From Topomyia yanbarensis (Eukaryota; Arthropoda; Insecta; Diptera; Culicidae), in assembly GCF_030247195.1 (NCBI RefSeq), contig NC_080670.1:212896546-212960545 (forward strand): DNA of 64,000 bases, in the 5' to 3' direction. Shown one piece after another: positions 21,845-32,953 of this stretch. The notes beneath the pieces are model-generated. The model saw only the letters and a list, made by a program, of their open reading frames with translations. It did no database searches and was not told where the DNA came from. A program made the position numbers and the translations under genes. Position 1 is the stretch's first letter, and each line of letters starts with the position of its first letter.

Positions 21845-22954
21845 TACACGCTGCTCGTCGCTATCCCTTGAGAGTATAAGCATATACTTAGTACGCTGTC
21901 AGCAATAAAGAAAGATGAATTTGAAGCCATGAGTTTAGAGCAAGTGAAAAGATTATTTTTCGATGGTGCGGTTAGTAAGCTGAAGGATGCCCCGTTACAG
22001 TACATGGTCATCATGAATTTTCAGTCCTATGAATGTGGTAAAATGGCACGTGAAAACGGAATTGCTTGCATCAAACTGAAGTAAAAGAAGAAGTCGGTTC
22101 AGCACAGAGAGAAGATAGCGGCTGCGAATGTTGCTTTGTTATTACGTCAGAAGGGAGCCTTCGATGTGAAGATACCTTTAGACAGACTCGATCTGGCAAA
22201 GATAAAAGCAACTACTATGGAACAGCAAGTAAATTTGCTCGACGGTGAGCGTTACCAAAAGAAGGTGAGGCAAATGGATCTGTGTTTGGTGCCTATTCCC
22301 TAGAAAAACTCTAGTTTTTCTACTATTCCCTTGCTTCCTAGATTGTGGAGCTACGCAGCACATGATAAGGGACATGGCAGCAGTCTCAGAGCTGCGAGAA
22401 ATCGAGAAAATGCGGAATTCGACTGCTAAAAACAACATCGAAGTAAATTGTAATAAATCTGGAAATGTTTTCTTGTCATGTCCGATCGGCATTCCAAGGT
22501 ACTTTCGTTGTCCAAGGTGGAGTCCGCTGGAAAATTGGCGATTTTTACAAATGGTACTGTTCTGGTTAAAGATAAGCATGGTGGATCGACTGCGCGAGGA
22601 AAACGCATCAATGGTCTGTACGAACTGGGACGACATTATGGAAAAATTTCGAATCGACTTTTTCATACAAGATTTCGTTTCGAGATACGCAATGCCACCC
22701 CTGGATGATACACAGAACAAAACTGAAAAGGTATGTCTAGGAAAAATGGAAGGAAATGCTATTATTTGGCATAAACGCCTAGAGCATTAAGGAAATGTGA
22801 ATTTGAAAAGGCTTATCACACGAACAAATGGTTGAATTTACAGCCATCAACATTGTATCGATTACTTGGCTATTTTCGGCAAATTTAAGATTAAGAGAAA
22901 CGAAAGCAATGAAATTGAAAGACGGATAGGTATTCTAGAGCGAATCAGTTATAA

Positions 22955-23520
22955 ACTTAGAACGGAAAACTAGGATTAGGCAGACTCATATAGACATAAT
23001 CGAACGGAAATGTTAAGCATACTTTGCCTTCTGCTAAGTAGGAGTTGAGCGTTGCACCCAAGACTTTTTCCTTAGCTGAAGGCAAAAGATTCTTCACACT
23101 TCCAACATTTTCGATGATTTTGAGAACCAATATGTGCTGATTATTGACAAGACGACGGCAAATACAACGTGGACGGAGCTGAAGGAGCACCCCGAGAAAA
23201 CCATGCTGGGGCCGCCCATGACCCTACTCCGATAGATCGCCAACCCGAACATTAAGATAGATGACAACATGGATACGTACCTGGCGGAAATCAAAAAGCA
23301 GTGGACGCGTCTCGAAAATGCTGGTTTCGAGATGTAAAAGTATCTACAGGTACCACTGGTACTGCGAAGACTTTCAAAGCCGTTCGTTAAATCGTTTGAC
23401 GACGGTTTTGGAAGCGCGAAACGAAGATGAGCTCACTCTGGCGGTCGTGAAGATGAAACCTTACGAATGAAGCGCACAAGCTTCGGAAACGGTCTACAGT
23501 AAGACGCTGCTATTGCGGGG
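22955..23520 (+). pseudogene. Second Ty1/copia gag remnant
   Basis: Around 23115-23460 the plus strand reads TTWTELKEHPEKTMLGP, then DTYLAEIKKQWTRLENAGFEM and RLTTVLEARNEDELTLAVVK in shifting frames. This is the UBN2-type gag domain of copia elements (W..L...Y....L.E....L..AG...LP.....LT.ALE.R.edeLTl..vK). It follows a pol fragment of another copy, so it belongs to a separate insertion. Several stops are present. Confidence 0.65.
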
Positions 23521-23739
23521 TATGTAATTAAATTTACCCGTGCACCGCTTTGTCTATTTGCAAAAGCAAAATTTTATTCCTTCTATACTGGGACGGGACC
23601 TGCGGATAGAAAAAAATTGATCCAGATCTGAAACGTCAGTTTGAACCGGCGTCAGCCAGAATGAGAAAGCATGTGAGTAATATGCGAACCAGAATGAAAG
23701 CAGCATGTCCCGTCCCAGTTTCTAATTTGTTGACTTTTC

Positions 23740-24700
23740 GAAGTGTCTGGCAAGACCATCGATTCGTGCAGTGGAGCAATTGTTGAAGGTGAACATGAAG
23801 CTCAACATAGCAGAAGTGACAGATGTGCAATTCCACCATCTACGTCAGGAGGTCCTGATTATGTTCAAAAACAAAAGCCAAGCAGAATCATTTGCTTCGC
23901 AGAAGGACTTAAAATACGTCGTCGAATATAATGACATTTTAGTCGGCAACTCAACATATATGGACAGTGACCCTATTGAAGTAAAGCTACATGACCCCGT
24001 ACTAATTCTGGTATCATCAAAAAATATATGTCAATATATACGGAGAAATCCGATATGGAAAACAATTTTTCCCAGGTCTTTGCAACGGCGTTCGTGTGGT
24101 GAGAATGCGTCCGACAAAACCTAATCATTTCTATCTGACTATTCAATGCAAGCTATCCCAAGGTATTACATTTACTCAGCGAACATTGATCACGCACACA
24201 GGGCAGCTTCCTACGTGCAAATTCTGTGATCAGCCGATACCCCACGAAAAACCTTGCCCAGAGGCTACTAAGGAAATCCCATTTGTTACGATAAAGACCG
24301 GTACACAGTCGTCATATGCCAAGCAACAACGCGTTGTTAACCCATCTACTGCGGACCGGACAATAACAAACACAAATTAACCAACGATCGTGCCCAGTAC
24401 CACTAAACCAACTGCCTTTTTCAACAGTGAAGTAGCAAAGTCTATACCAAATGCCTCCAAACCAACACCATCAATAAAGAATCAAATGCCGATCAAGATA
24501 GATCTACAACAACGCCCCTTATGCACAAGAAACAAACAAGAACCTCCGATCGTGAGCAACATGAATGCAGAACCAATAACAACATTGACGTGAACAAAAG
24601 CGAGAGAGAACCGAATGTGCACCAAGCTACGGTAGAAAGTTTCACCGCCGAGGAAATAGGTCTCAACACGTAGCTGCAAGCTGCGTCAACAAGACTCGAT
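23740..24700 (+). pseudogene. LINE ORF1 (nucleic-acid-binding gag-like) remnant
   Basis: Frames at 23771-24124 and 24096-24380 encode pieces such as VTDVQFHHLRQEVLIMF and VRMRPTKPNHFYLTIQCK. A CKFCDQPIPHEKPC segment of the CX2CX4HX4C zinc-knuckle type follows. The layout fits ORF1 of mosquito non-LTR retrotransposons. A frameshift near 24100 splits it. The tail (24530-24700) is the same as the inverted fragment at 6906-7150. Confidence 0.65.
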
Positions 24701-24769
24701 GGATAGGCACTTTGATAGTAATTTTTTATTTTCACTTATTGTAAAAATCATAAAAGACCCCATTAGCGT

Positions 24770-25370
24770 TGAACTTGTGAATTTTTCGGATTGGACGAAA
24801 ATGACGAGGACAATCCCAGCGAGGAAGTGCCAGTGCACAAGGAGCACTCTGCAGTAATTCCTGTTCATGGCAATGTGCGACAGTCACAGAGCGCGCGGTA
24901 GACCTTCGCAATGTGATTGGCCTGGCCGTGAACACGCGCACTAAGCCAAGAACGTACAGTGAAGCAATTGAGAAGTGACAAGCGGCCATGTACGAAGAAA
25001 TGGCAATCCAACGTGAAAATGGTAGGTGGACACTTACCAAGGTACTCCGACAACCTAATGGTTGGTTGCAAGTAGGTGTACAAGTACAAGAAAGTCGATT
25101 TCGAACAGGTTGTACGATACAAGGTCGTTGGTCGCACAGGGATTTGCTTATATGGAAATGATTACGATCAAGTTTTTGTTCCGTACAGTCCGGATGATAG
25201 CGAAGGAACCAGCTCGTCAAGCACATCGACATCAACACTGCGTACCAGTATGATTTGCTGCAGATTTTAATCCGGGGTACACAAGAACTGGCGCAGATAC
25301 AGTATGCGGTTTGAAGAAGACTACGCGAGTATGGAACCAACCAAGGGTAAAAAACTATTATTGGATGCGA
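24770..25370 (+). pseudogene. Ty1/copia reverse transcriptase N-terminal remnant
   Basis: In changing frames the plus strand reads PRTYSEAIEK, AMYEEMAIQRENGRWTLTKV, VGCK.VYKYK and YGNDYDQVFVP. These correspond to the start of copia RT (P.ty.eA......W..Am..E...l..n.TW.L......i..KWV.K.K...ygvDy.e.FaPV). It probably continues the copia remains at 20.8-23.5 kb. Stops and frameshifts are frequent. Confidence 0.65.
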
Positions 25371-25492
25371 TAATTTAAGGAATATTTGATTCTTTACGTC
25401 TGTAGATGCGGATATCGCTAGAGACAGTGAACAATCGAGGGTTTATCGTCTTTAATTAGACACTTCTGAGATTTTCTACTACTTTACAAACA

Positions 25493-25498
25493 TTTATT
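25493..25498 (-). terminator. Candidate poly(A) signal of SREBP
   Basis: AATAAA on the minus strand, about 223 bases past the SREBP stop at 25721. Other AT-rich hexamer variants occur nearer the stop, so the assignment is provisional. Confidence 0.4.
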
Positions 25499-25720
25499 GT
25501 AACCAGAAGCATTTTACATACTAAACTTATCCTACTTTCTGTCGCAAATGCTTAAATTAAAAAGTTTAACTAGCATCTAATCTGCGCTCAAAGCGCCAAG
25601 TTTCTTCTTAGAGATAGCTTAAACATAAAACACAACAATAAATAAGCCAATAATTGAAATTACTCAAATCAGCAATAGTGTCAGCATTCCTCAATCTCCC
25701 GGCAAACAAGCATACTCGCT

Positions 25721-28700
25721 CTAGTTCGTGACGGTGCCACTGCCCAGCGACCGCATCAGCTGATAGCATTCCAGCAGTCGCTTCTTGTCGCCAATTTTCT
25801 CCAACGTTTTCGCAGCCTCATGCAGCATACTAACCCGCTCACCCGGCGAAGACAGACAGGGTGCCGGCAGATGCTTACAGGCCACATACAATGCGGCTGC
25901 ACGTTCCCGGCCTCCCTCCAGCTGGGCGTTGCGATCTTTCCCGCTGCAGATTATCGACGCCCGGGAGTAGCGTGGTCGCAGACTATGTCCCAACAGCTGC
26001 TGCGTCGGTCCCGGAGCTGCACCGGCCATCAGACGACAGACGGCTTCGTACAGGAAGAGGCGCGATTGGGCGTTCTGGAAATGTTGAAATTCCAACTATT
26101 TATGTACTAGAAAGCAACGCAAAGGTACGAACCGGAATATCGTTTGTCACGATGCGCAGCGAATTCAGATCTTTCTGGAACTTAGCCAGGACGACTCCGG
26201 ATACCGGGACGTAGTCCCCACACTGGCTTTGGAATTTTTCGTTGTCCGATTCCCACAGGGCCGTGCGAGCTTCCAGCAGCCAGTCACAGGCGAGTAATTG
26301 AGCCAGCTAATAATAAAATAGAGTTTGTTTAAAGCCTCTCCGAAAAAATTGAACGTTTGTGGAATAGTTTTATACTGTCAACCACTATTCAAAAAGACGA
26401 TAAAATTCTCTTGAAGAAAGCCCTCTCCACCCGGTTTGCATTGCAGAAGTACTGCACCCGTATATCGAACGCAAAAGTGCAATGCAACTACAATGCACCC
26501 ACGTGAAGAGTATCGGGATCGCTGAACAAGCCTGGAATCTGCAAATTTAACAAGGGATCATAATCGCTACTCACCATTTTCAATCTAATCGGACTCTTGC
26601 AGATGTTGGTAGTCAAACTATCTTCCAAAAATTGGCTACCGGCATTGCAATTCTGGAAAACGGCAACCGAATCGTAGTGTGGTTTGTTCCTGTGGGAATA
26701 ACAATTTTACAGTTGCTATCATTAATATTTTAACTCTCCCAGCTTACAAAAGAGCCCGTTTAGCCTGGAAAGCAGCAAATAAAGCCTTCGGCAACGTATC
26801 TTCTCCCTTCGACAGTTCCGGTGGCAAATTCTCAATGTGGGAATACAACCGCTCCGATTCACCTTCCTCACCGAGCAGCCAATAGGCGGCGATGCTAAGC
26901 AAACTTGACCACCAGTGGGCCAATCGATCCTGACAGCAGTTCCCACTGAGAATGCACCGATCAAAGGTTACCGGATGCTTTTCCACACTCAGACTGTCCA
27001 GCAGCAGTTGGGTAAAATGCAGCACGTTGCTTATCTGACATCCCGAATACGGATAACATGCCGGAGTCGAACCCTTGCCATTGTCCAACTGATCATCTTT
27101 TGTCGAATCTTTCCCGGCTGCGGACACTTCTGCTGCGGCAATAGCCTGCGACTGTTGAGCGAAAGCTGCATTGGCATGCTTACGATTGATCTGACCGGAA
27201 CCAACCAAACACTGGATCGATTTCTGCAGCAGATTCTCACGGTAGTCCTACGGGAAAAACATAACCCGTCTTACATCATTTAAAACGACCCAAGTAATCA
27301 ACTTACCCTCATCATGTACTCCAGTGGATCGGCCTTATTCCCCAGCATGGCAAACATCGACTCGGAATGATCTTCGAAGCGAACTGCGTGATTGGTCAAA
27401 AACCGGAATCCGTAGGAAGTGAACGCCCAACCAAATTTACCGGGAACCCGATCGCACTCGCTGCAAACCTGTTTCGCTTTAGCCAAATAGTACCGGCAAT
27501 AGTAGTGCATGTATCTTGGGTAACTTTTCTTCACTCGCAGCGCAGCCGTTATGTAAATTTCTATCAAGTCCTCCGGCGATATCACACTGGAAGCTGCCTC
27601 CGCCATATTGACCGCATACAGCGACATCATCAAACCATTAACTTCCGGTTCATCCGATACCAGATATAGTTGATTCAGTCGATGAAACAGCAGGGCAAGT
27701 TCTTTGGCCGAATTCAGTGCGTCCATCCGTTGGGATTCCGGTTTAAAGAGACCGCCGGTACGACGGGACAGCCACCGTCCGATGTAGATACGATGCAGAA
27801 ACATTCGGGTAAACTGCCAACAGGTTGTCGTTACAGTTTCCAACCGACTGCTCGGAATGGACACCCCAAAAGCGGTTAAACAACGTTTCGCTTCCTGTAG
27901 TGATGCTGCAATGTTTCCACGGGTAAAGTCCAAATCGGATTGCTTTTTGTGTTTCCAGTATTCCGTGGATGCTTTGGACCGTGCCGGCAGAATCGGATCT
28001 CCATAGACGAGTGTTTTGATTAAGCTGAATGCGAGTAGCGCCAAATTAAGCAGGAAGATTAAAATCGACGACGTGAAACTGCTCCACGAGAAAAACGGCT
28101 CATCTACTGCAAGAATGCGTCGGCTAGTTCCGGGATCGAGTTCCTCATTACCTGTGCTGCGTGACAGAAAGCTACCAAACGGGTTAATAACCAAAACGGC
28201 CAGCATAAACATACACAGCGTTAAACGCGAATGAGCCGACATTCCTCGAACGCTAGACATGAGTACTTCCTCGTGCTGGGATTCGTCCATACCGGTGGAT
28301 GAATTCGTTCCGAACGGTGACGGTGGCATCGAGTTGTCGGAATTGTGCGACGGTGATAAGGATGAATTCGACTCGTCGCTTCGGGGTGGCGTTATCTGAC
28401 CTTGGACAGGGACCATTTCGTCGGAAACATTCGAAATCAGCAGGTCTTTGAGCGACTTTTTCTGATTGGTCATCGTCCGCTTCAGATACGCGTTCTCCTG
28501 CTGGAGAGTGTTGTTTTGCTTCTGCAGGTGGCGAATGTGATCGATAGCCTTCCGCAGGATTGCGGATTTGTTGAGTTTGGCATCATGACCGACGACGATG
28601 TTCTTCAGTTCGATGATGCAGCTGTTGATGGAGGTACGGTAGCGCCTTTCGATGGCATTGTGAGCGGATCTTTTAACCTCTTTCACTTTCGGTTGCGGGC

Positions 28701-29818
28701 TGCCATGCGAACTGGAGGACTGATGACCCGGCTGCTGAAGACGATTGATCTGAAGCTTTCCGGGATTTTCAGATGTGTCCAAAACCAACGGGATTCCGGT
28801 AGTTATAAATGGACCGTTCGGGGTGTTCACTAGGGTATGAATATTCTGCGAGTTGGTAGTCACCACGGTAGCTGGATTCGCTTGCAGCAGGACTTGCTTG
28901 TCTCCGCTGTGAAAGGTGAAAACTTGCTGCATCACCGGGATGGCGGTGGCGGTCGTTGTCGGAACAGTAGTTGTTTTTGCGGTTAAAAGATTGCGAACGC
29001 GTGCATTAGCCGGCTGAATATTCTGGAGAATGTTTGTTGGAGTGGTTGTGGGTGCGCTAACGGCCGGAGCAATTGATTTGACGTAGGAGTAACCGTTGCG
29101 CGTTCCGGCATTCGGTAGCACAATTGTGGATCCGTTGGCGTCAATATTAGTGCGGTTTTGGGTCAATATTTTTGGAGCGACAATTGTAGGAGCAGCCGTG
29201 CTTGTGACGGTCACTGGTGGTTGATGAATTAAAATCGATTCCTGTTTGACCGTGGGAGTAGAACTCATCGGCTGCGGGGATAACTTTTGTTTCGAACCAG
29301 GACTGCTAACCGATATCATCGGGTCGCTTGAAACAAGATCGTTATAGAATTGCTGTGGTTGCAGCGGATAAGCGTTGTTTTTATGCAAATTGGGATCTTC
29401 CTGTTTAATATCGTTCAATAGCGGAGTTTCGTCCAATGAACTCAACGCTGGCTTGCAGGTCGAACTAAATGCCAGTTGGTCCATCTCGGTGTCCTGCCAG
29501 TTATCCTGATCAAGAAAATCTCCACATATCATCATCATTAGCCGTTCTTCGTTCAGTTGGTCTGAAAAAGGGGTAAATATTAACATCACATGAAAAAGTT
29601 AATTAGTTTGAGGAACGCTAGAAGGGCGTTGTTTTATAAAAAACAAAATCCAATTCTTTTCTATCTGAATTCGAAAACTTCTGAACCTTTTTTGAATGCT
29701 TACACATATCACCAATATCGTTGATATCCAGCTCGTCACCCTTGAGGACACTTTCCCCGATATCCATGCCTATGGGGTCTCCGGGCTGGGAGACACCCCA
29801 GCCGCCTCTTCCATCCAT
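25721..29818 (-). CDS. SREBP: Sterol regulatory element-binding protein (SREBP)
   Basis: Six coding exons on the minus strand: 29818-29713, 29561-27307, 27247-26748, 26689-26575, 26306-26133, 26074-25721. All junctions have GT/AG ends and phases agree; the product is 1167 residues. ATG 29818 (MDGRGG) is the first ATG in frame. An acidic N terminus and a Thr/Pro/Gln-rich region precede the bHLH-zipper (about 331-405), with the SREBP-specific tyrosine in [13 protein letters not shown]. Transmembrane 1 (about 480-496, [15 protein letters not shown]) keeps the Leu-Cys site and the Asn-Pro pair used by site-2 protease. The luminal loop has RRIL, an RxxL site-1 protease motif, before transmembrane 2 (about 533-552). 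The C-terminal regulatory domain follows. The protein is an ER-anchored transcription factor for lipid synthesis genes, released by proteolysis under Scap control. The splice model is complete and self-consistent. Confidence 0.95.
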
Positions 29819-30048
29819 TCTAAAATAACGTTTGGCTCTTTTCAATCCTCTTCGCTTATAAACTTTCGCTACCTTCTAGTTTCAAATGCACCGAGCACTC
29901 TTTTAAAATTTATTTTGCTATTTAGAAATCACTATTTCCAGCACTATTTTTTCCACAGCGGTCAATATTCTTCCAGTGATGATGAAACGAGAGCAACACA
30001 ACCGAACTCGTGGATGCGGGGTGGCGCGCGGCACCAAAACACCATCAG

Positions 30049-30118
30049 ATCACCGATGCTTTCCACCAATCAGCGCACAGTACGAAGTATCGTATGATTT
30101 TTCACGACGGTGACGTCA
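30049..30118. promoter_or_regulatory. CCAAT box and CRE-like palindrome upstream of SREBP
   Basis: CCAATCAG (NF-Y consensus) lies at 30066-30073 and the perfect palindrome TGACGTCA (CREB/ATF site) at 30111-30118, about 250-300 bases upstream of the SREBP start codon. ATCACCGATG at 30049-30058 loosely resembles half of a sterol regulatory element. NF-Y plus SRE pairs drive SREBP autoregulation in mammals; whether these sites work here is inference. The transcription start is not known. Confidence 0.4.
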
Positions 30119-31062
30119 CACCCGACAACATAACCTCGCCGAGTTGCATCACATGAAGTATTATTGAAGTCCTTATTTCAACGATCGCGAATCGTCCTTC
30201 TCGTAGGTTGATTACTTTTCTGCGACGATTGAAATCGAACAGCCATTGGCTGGATGCTCAATCGAAACTGTTTTCCTTTTCCGATTGTTTATTGCTATAG
30301 ATTTTTTGCAATTATTTTAATCGATTGCAACGCAATATCGTTGAACTACACAAAACTTTCACAACTGTTCACAACGATGTCAAAACAAAAACTGACTTGA
30401 CTTACTTGACGACGGAGCGGAATCGAACCGCGGGCGCTCGGGTGCCGATGTTTGACAAAGCGGAAAATCTTGAAGGGCGAACAAAACGAAAATTTGAAAC
30501 GTCTGATCAAGTGCTGCCAGCTCCGTCGAACACATCAGAAGGCAGCGGTTATAAACTGTTTTACTTCATATTTCTGTATTGTTCGTCTACCTCCATGTCT
30601 TGCTCTCTTTTTTCGCTGCCAATAAATATATTGAGTTCTACAAGATGACGACACGAATGAACTCATGATGAATGAAATTCATGTTTGACAATTCTCGGTG
30701 GTTTGTTTACTTTGTCAGTTGCGTGAGAGCGAGTGCAGCGGGTGCTCATTTGTTACATTCGAACTCACGTAACTTCCTTGTAAACAAACCACCGAGAATT
30801 GTCAAACGAAGTTCATCCGGCTCATTTTGTAGGGTTATGTCGGTTGGTGTAAAACCTAATACAATATTGGACAAAACATTTGCAACTGATATCGAACTTT
30901 ATTAAAAAGCGTCAGTAAACCAAATATCCAATTATACACAATTTTGATTTAATCATCTCTTAATGTATCTAAATCGTTTATCTATACTATTTGGCCACTT
31001 CGCAGGGTTTCGAGGGATAAATTGAGGCTTCATTTGTACATAATGAGAATGTTATGTTAATG
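30119..31062. other. Spacer between SREBP and the piggyBac-like element
   Basis: No gene is recognised. It contains the 125-base inverted-repeat element at 30683-30807. Frames at 30325-30648 and 30672-30905 have no family resemblance. Confidence 0.35.
30683..30807. repeat. MITE-like element with perfect 27-base ends
   Basis: The left arm 30683-30709 starts GTTTGACAATTCTCGG and is repeated exactly, inverted, at 30781-30807. The 71-base centre is unrelated. A long perfect inverted repeat suggests recent origin or conversion between the arms. Confidence 0.8.
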
Positions 31063-31289
31063 TTAACCCTTGTGAAGGCAAGCTAAAATCCTAACATTAA
31101 AGGGCAAGCCGGGCCTCTCAGGCCCGTCTAAATTCAAGCTCCTTTTTGCCGTTCTCATATAGAAAGGTTATGCAATCGGTCGAAATTTCGACTTTTTAAC
31201 CGAGACCCGCAGGGCCAAATCTCTTATACCATTCGACTCAGTTCGTCGAGATCGTAAAATGTCTGTATGTGTGTGTGTATGTATGAATG

Positions 31290-31880
31290 AATGTATGTAT
31301 GTGGCAAACAATCTCGCCGATTTTTCTCTGAGGTGGCTGGACCGATTTGTACAAATTTAGTCTCAAATGAAAGGTGCAGCCTTCCCATCGGTCGCTATTG
31401 ATTTGTATTATTGATCCGACTTTCGGTTCTGGAGTTACGTGTTGAAGAGTACAATCACACAGCAAATTTCCATACAAACTGATACCACCATGATGTCCAA
31501 ATGATGCAATATATATTAAAATATGTGCAACATTACTTGGCTTTGCATGTCTAGATTATTAATGACCCACCGAAGGAACTTCGACCACATTGGCCAACTA
31601 TGGCGGTTCTTGATACCCCGGGGGAACTTACCAAGTTCCTAAGATAATGTCATACCTATTTCTCAGCGAATTCTTTACCGATTTTTACAAACTTGGTTTC
31701 AAATGAAAGGTACAGCGTTCCCATTAGTTGCTGTTGAATTTCTAATTGATTCGACTTCCGGTTCCGGAATTACAGGATGATGAGTACGAACACCCAGCAA
31801 ATCCCGATTTCAGCGTATAAGGCGATGGATGTGAAAAGGTCAATTTTTTTCAAAAGGTGAGTACTCGGAAGATCACGTCG
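31290..31880. repeat. Two related modules with a CAAATGAAAGGT box
   Basis: About 31300-31490 and 31655-31800 share the same series of words: CGATTTTT(C/A)..., ACAAA.TT.GT.TCAAATGAAAGGT.CAGC, TTCCCAT, GATTCGACTTCCGGTTC-like, then GGA(A/G)TTAC. A weaker copy of the CAAATGAAAG part occurs at 45755-45776. The sequence is noncoding. I recognise this kind of block as very common in Aedes genomes. Confidence 0.6.
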
Positions 31881-31947
31881 AATGTCGATTGGTTCTGAGC
31901 TCCATTTCGTTTGAACACGACTAATAAATGTTTCTGGGTTGCTATTA

Positions 31948-32123
31948 GGTTTGTTCCAGTACCAGGAGAAACTGGAAGTACTCCGGATCAAACAGGGAGA
32001 AAATCGTTCCTGCACTATCTTCTTTTCTTTTTTCTTCTTCTGGTGGCAAACCGGAGTGAAAACGAGCAAGATTTTTTTTGCTACGGAGCAACAGGGAGTA
32101 ACTTCCATGTACTGGAACAAACC
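31948..32123. mobile_element. MITE with GGTTTGTTCCAGTAC ends, copy 2 (TA target)
   Basis: GGTTTGTTCCAGTAC at 31948-31962 is inverted exactly at 32109-32123 (GTACTGGAACAAACC). TA dinucleotides flank both ends. The 176-base interior is noncoding. It is nested in the piggyBac-like element and is related to the copy at 16416-16620. TA duplication fits a Tc1/mariner-type MITE. Confidence 0.8.
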
Positions 32124-32125
32124 TA

Positions 32126-32335
32126 TTAATTTCTTCTGATGTATAACCGGAGTACATATTCAGATTTTTCTTCCGAGTCTGCATCAGATTCATCGGAAGC
32201 AATATCATTCACACATTCTTCCTCGTTTTGCAAATCTGTTTCGGAATCGTCTGCTATTGAATCTGCTCGAATTCCTTCCATTATTTCAGATTCTTTGAGG
32301 CGATTGAAAACATGGGCATATCGTCTTATAGCCAT
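32126..32335 (-). pseudogene. Acidic N-terminal fragment, probable piggyBac transposase remnant
   Basis: A 69-codon frame starts at a true ATG (32335-32333). It encodes an acidic stretch, DDSETDLQNEEECVNDIASD then ESDADSEEKSEY, like the acidic N terminus of piggyBac transposases. It ends next to the MITE at 31948-32123. No catalytic DDD region follows. The assignment rests mainly on the TTAA/CCC ends around it. Confidence 0.35.
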
Positions 32336-32953
32336 TTCAACTTTTTGTTGCTTTTAGATCCTACAATTTGAATAATTACGACAACTATAACACAAAGAAT
32401 AGACAACAAAAATAGACAATAACGGCAGGAGTTAGGTTATGTTGTATCCAAATAATTGTCAAGTAGACCACAGTGGGTGAAATAAAAGTATTTACCCAAA
32501 AAAATATGATACACGTCATTATCGTATGCTATTTTTACATTTCCTATAAAAGAAATATATAGAATTCGCTCAAACTTTCAAAAAAAAAAATCTTATAAGA
32601 AAAGGTAAAAAGATAAAATCAATAAAAACATGAAAAAATTCCTGCTAATATGAAGCTGAACTCACCAAAATGTTTTTTTCAGATAAATATTAACCCGTGG
32701 TATTCCTAGTAAATATTGCATGCACACCGGGCCTGCCAGGCCCGGCTTGCCTTTTTGTGCATGTAAAAAATTTAAACATAGCTGCGCATCACTCCATAGA
32801 TGAAAATTTCACAATTGTTTATTTTTGTTATAGATTTCAAAGCTACTTATCAAAATTTCCATGCCCAAGGTTATACTGCATACACATTTTTTTGTAACTG
32901 AAAAATTGTAACGTGCCGGGCCTCTGGGACCCGGTTGCCTTTTTGAGGGTTAA

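Larger units (their letters stand above)
20780..22810 (+). pseudogene. Ty1/copia retrotransposon remnant: gag, protease, pre-integrase
   Basis: The gag part starts near 20840 (YTLEAWRYASPKELFDAHAEL) and continues on the far side of an inserted MITE (20958-21844). An open run 21890-22303 reads LSTLSAIKKDEFEAMSLEQV with an in-frame stop at 22082-22084. A protease-like stretch follows near 22340-22480 (DCGATQHMIRDM), and the segment ending at 22790 reads WHKRLEH, the gag_pre-integrase zinc motif start of copia elements. The order gag-protease-pre-integrase on the plus strand is as expected. Stops and the insertion make it dead. Confidence 0.7.
31067..32949. mobile_element. piggyBac-like element (TTAA target, decayed)
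   Basis: TTAA at 31063-31066 and 32950-32953 flank ends that begin CCCTTGTGAAGGCAA on the left and CCCTCAAAAAGGCAA on the right (inverted). TTAA targets and CCC termini are typical of piggyBac transposons. Both ends also carry a GC-rich subterminal hairpin (CCGGGCCT...AGGCCCG near 31099-31118 and 32917-32937), and a third copy lies at 32731-32749. A 69-residue acidic minus-strand frame at 32126-32335 resembles the start of a piggyBac transposase. The rest of the transposase is gone, replaced by noncoding modules and a nested MITE. Confidence 0.6.

Noticed and set aside
30410..30450. GGAATCGAACCGCGGGCGC, which looks like a tRNA B box in reverse
   Set aside because: No A box or cloverleaf can be formed around it.
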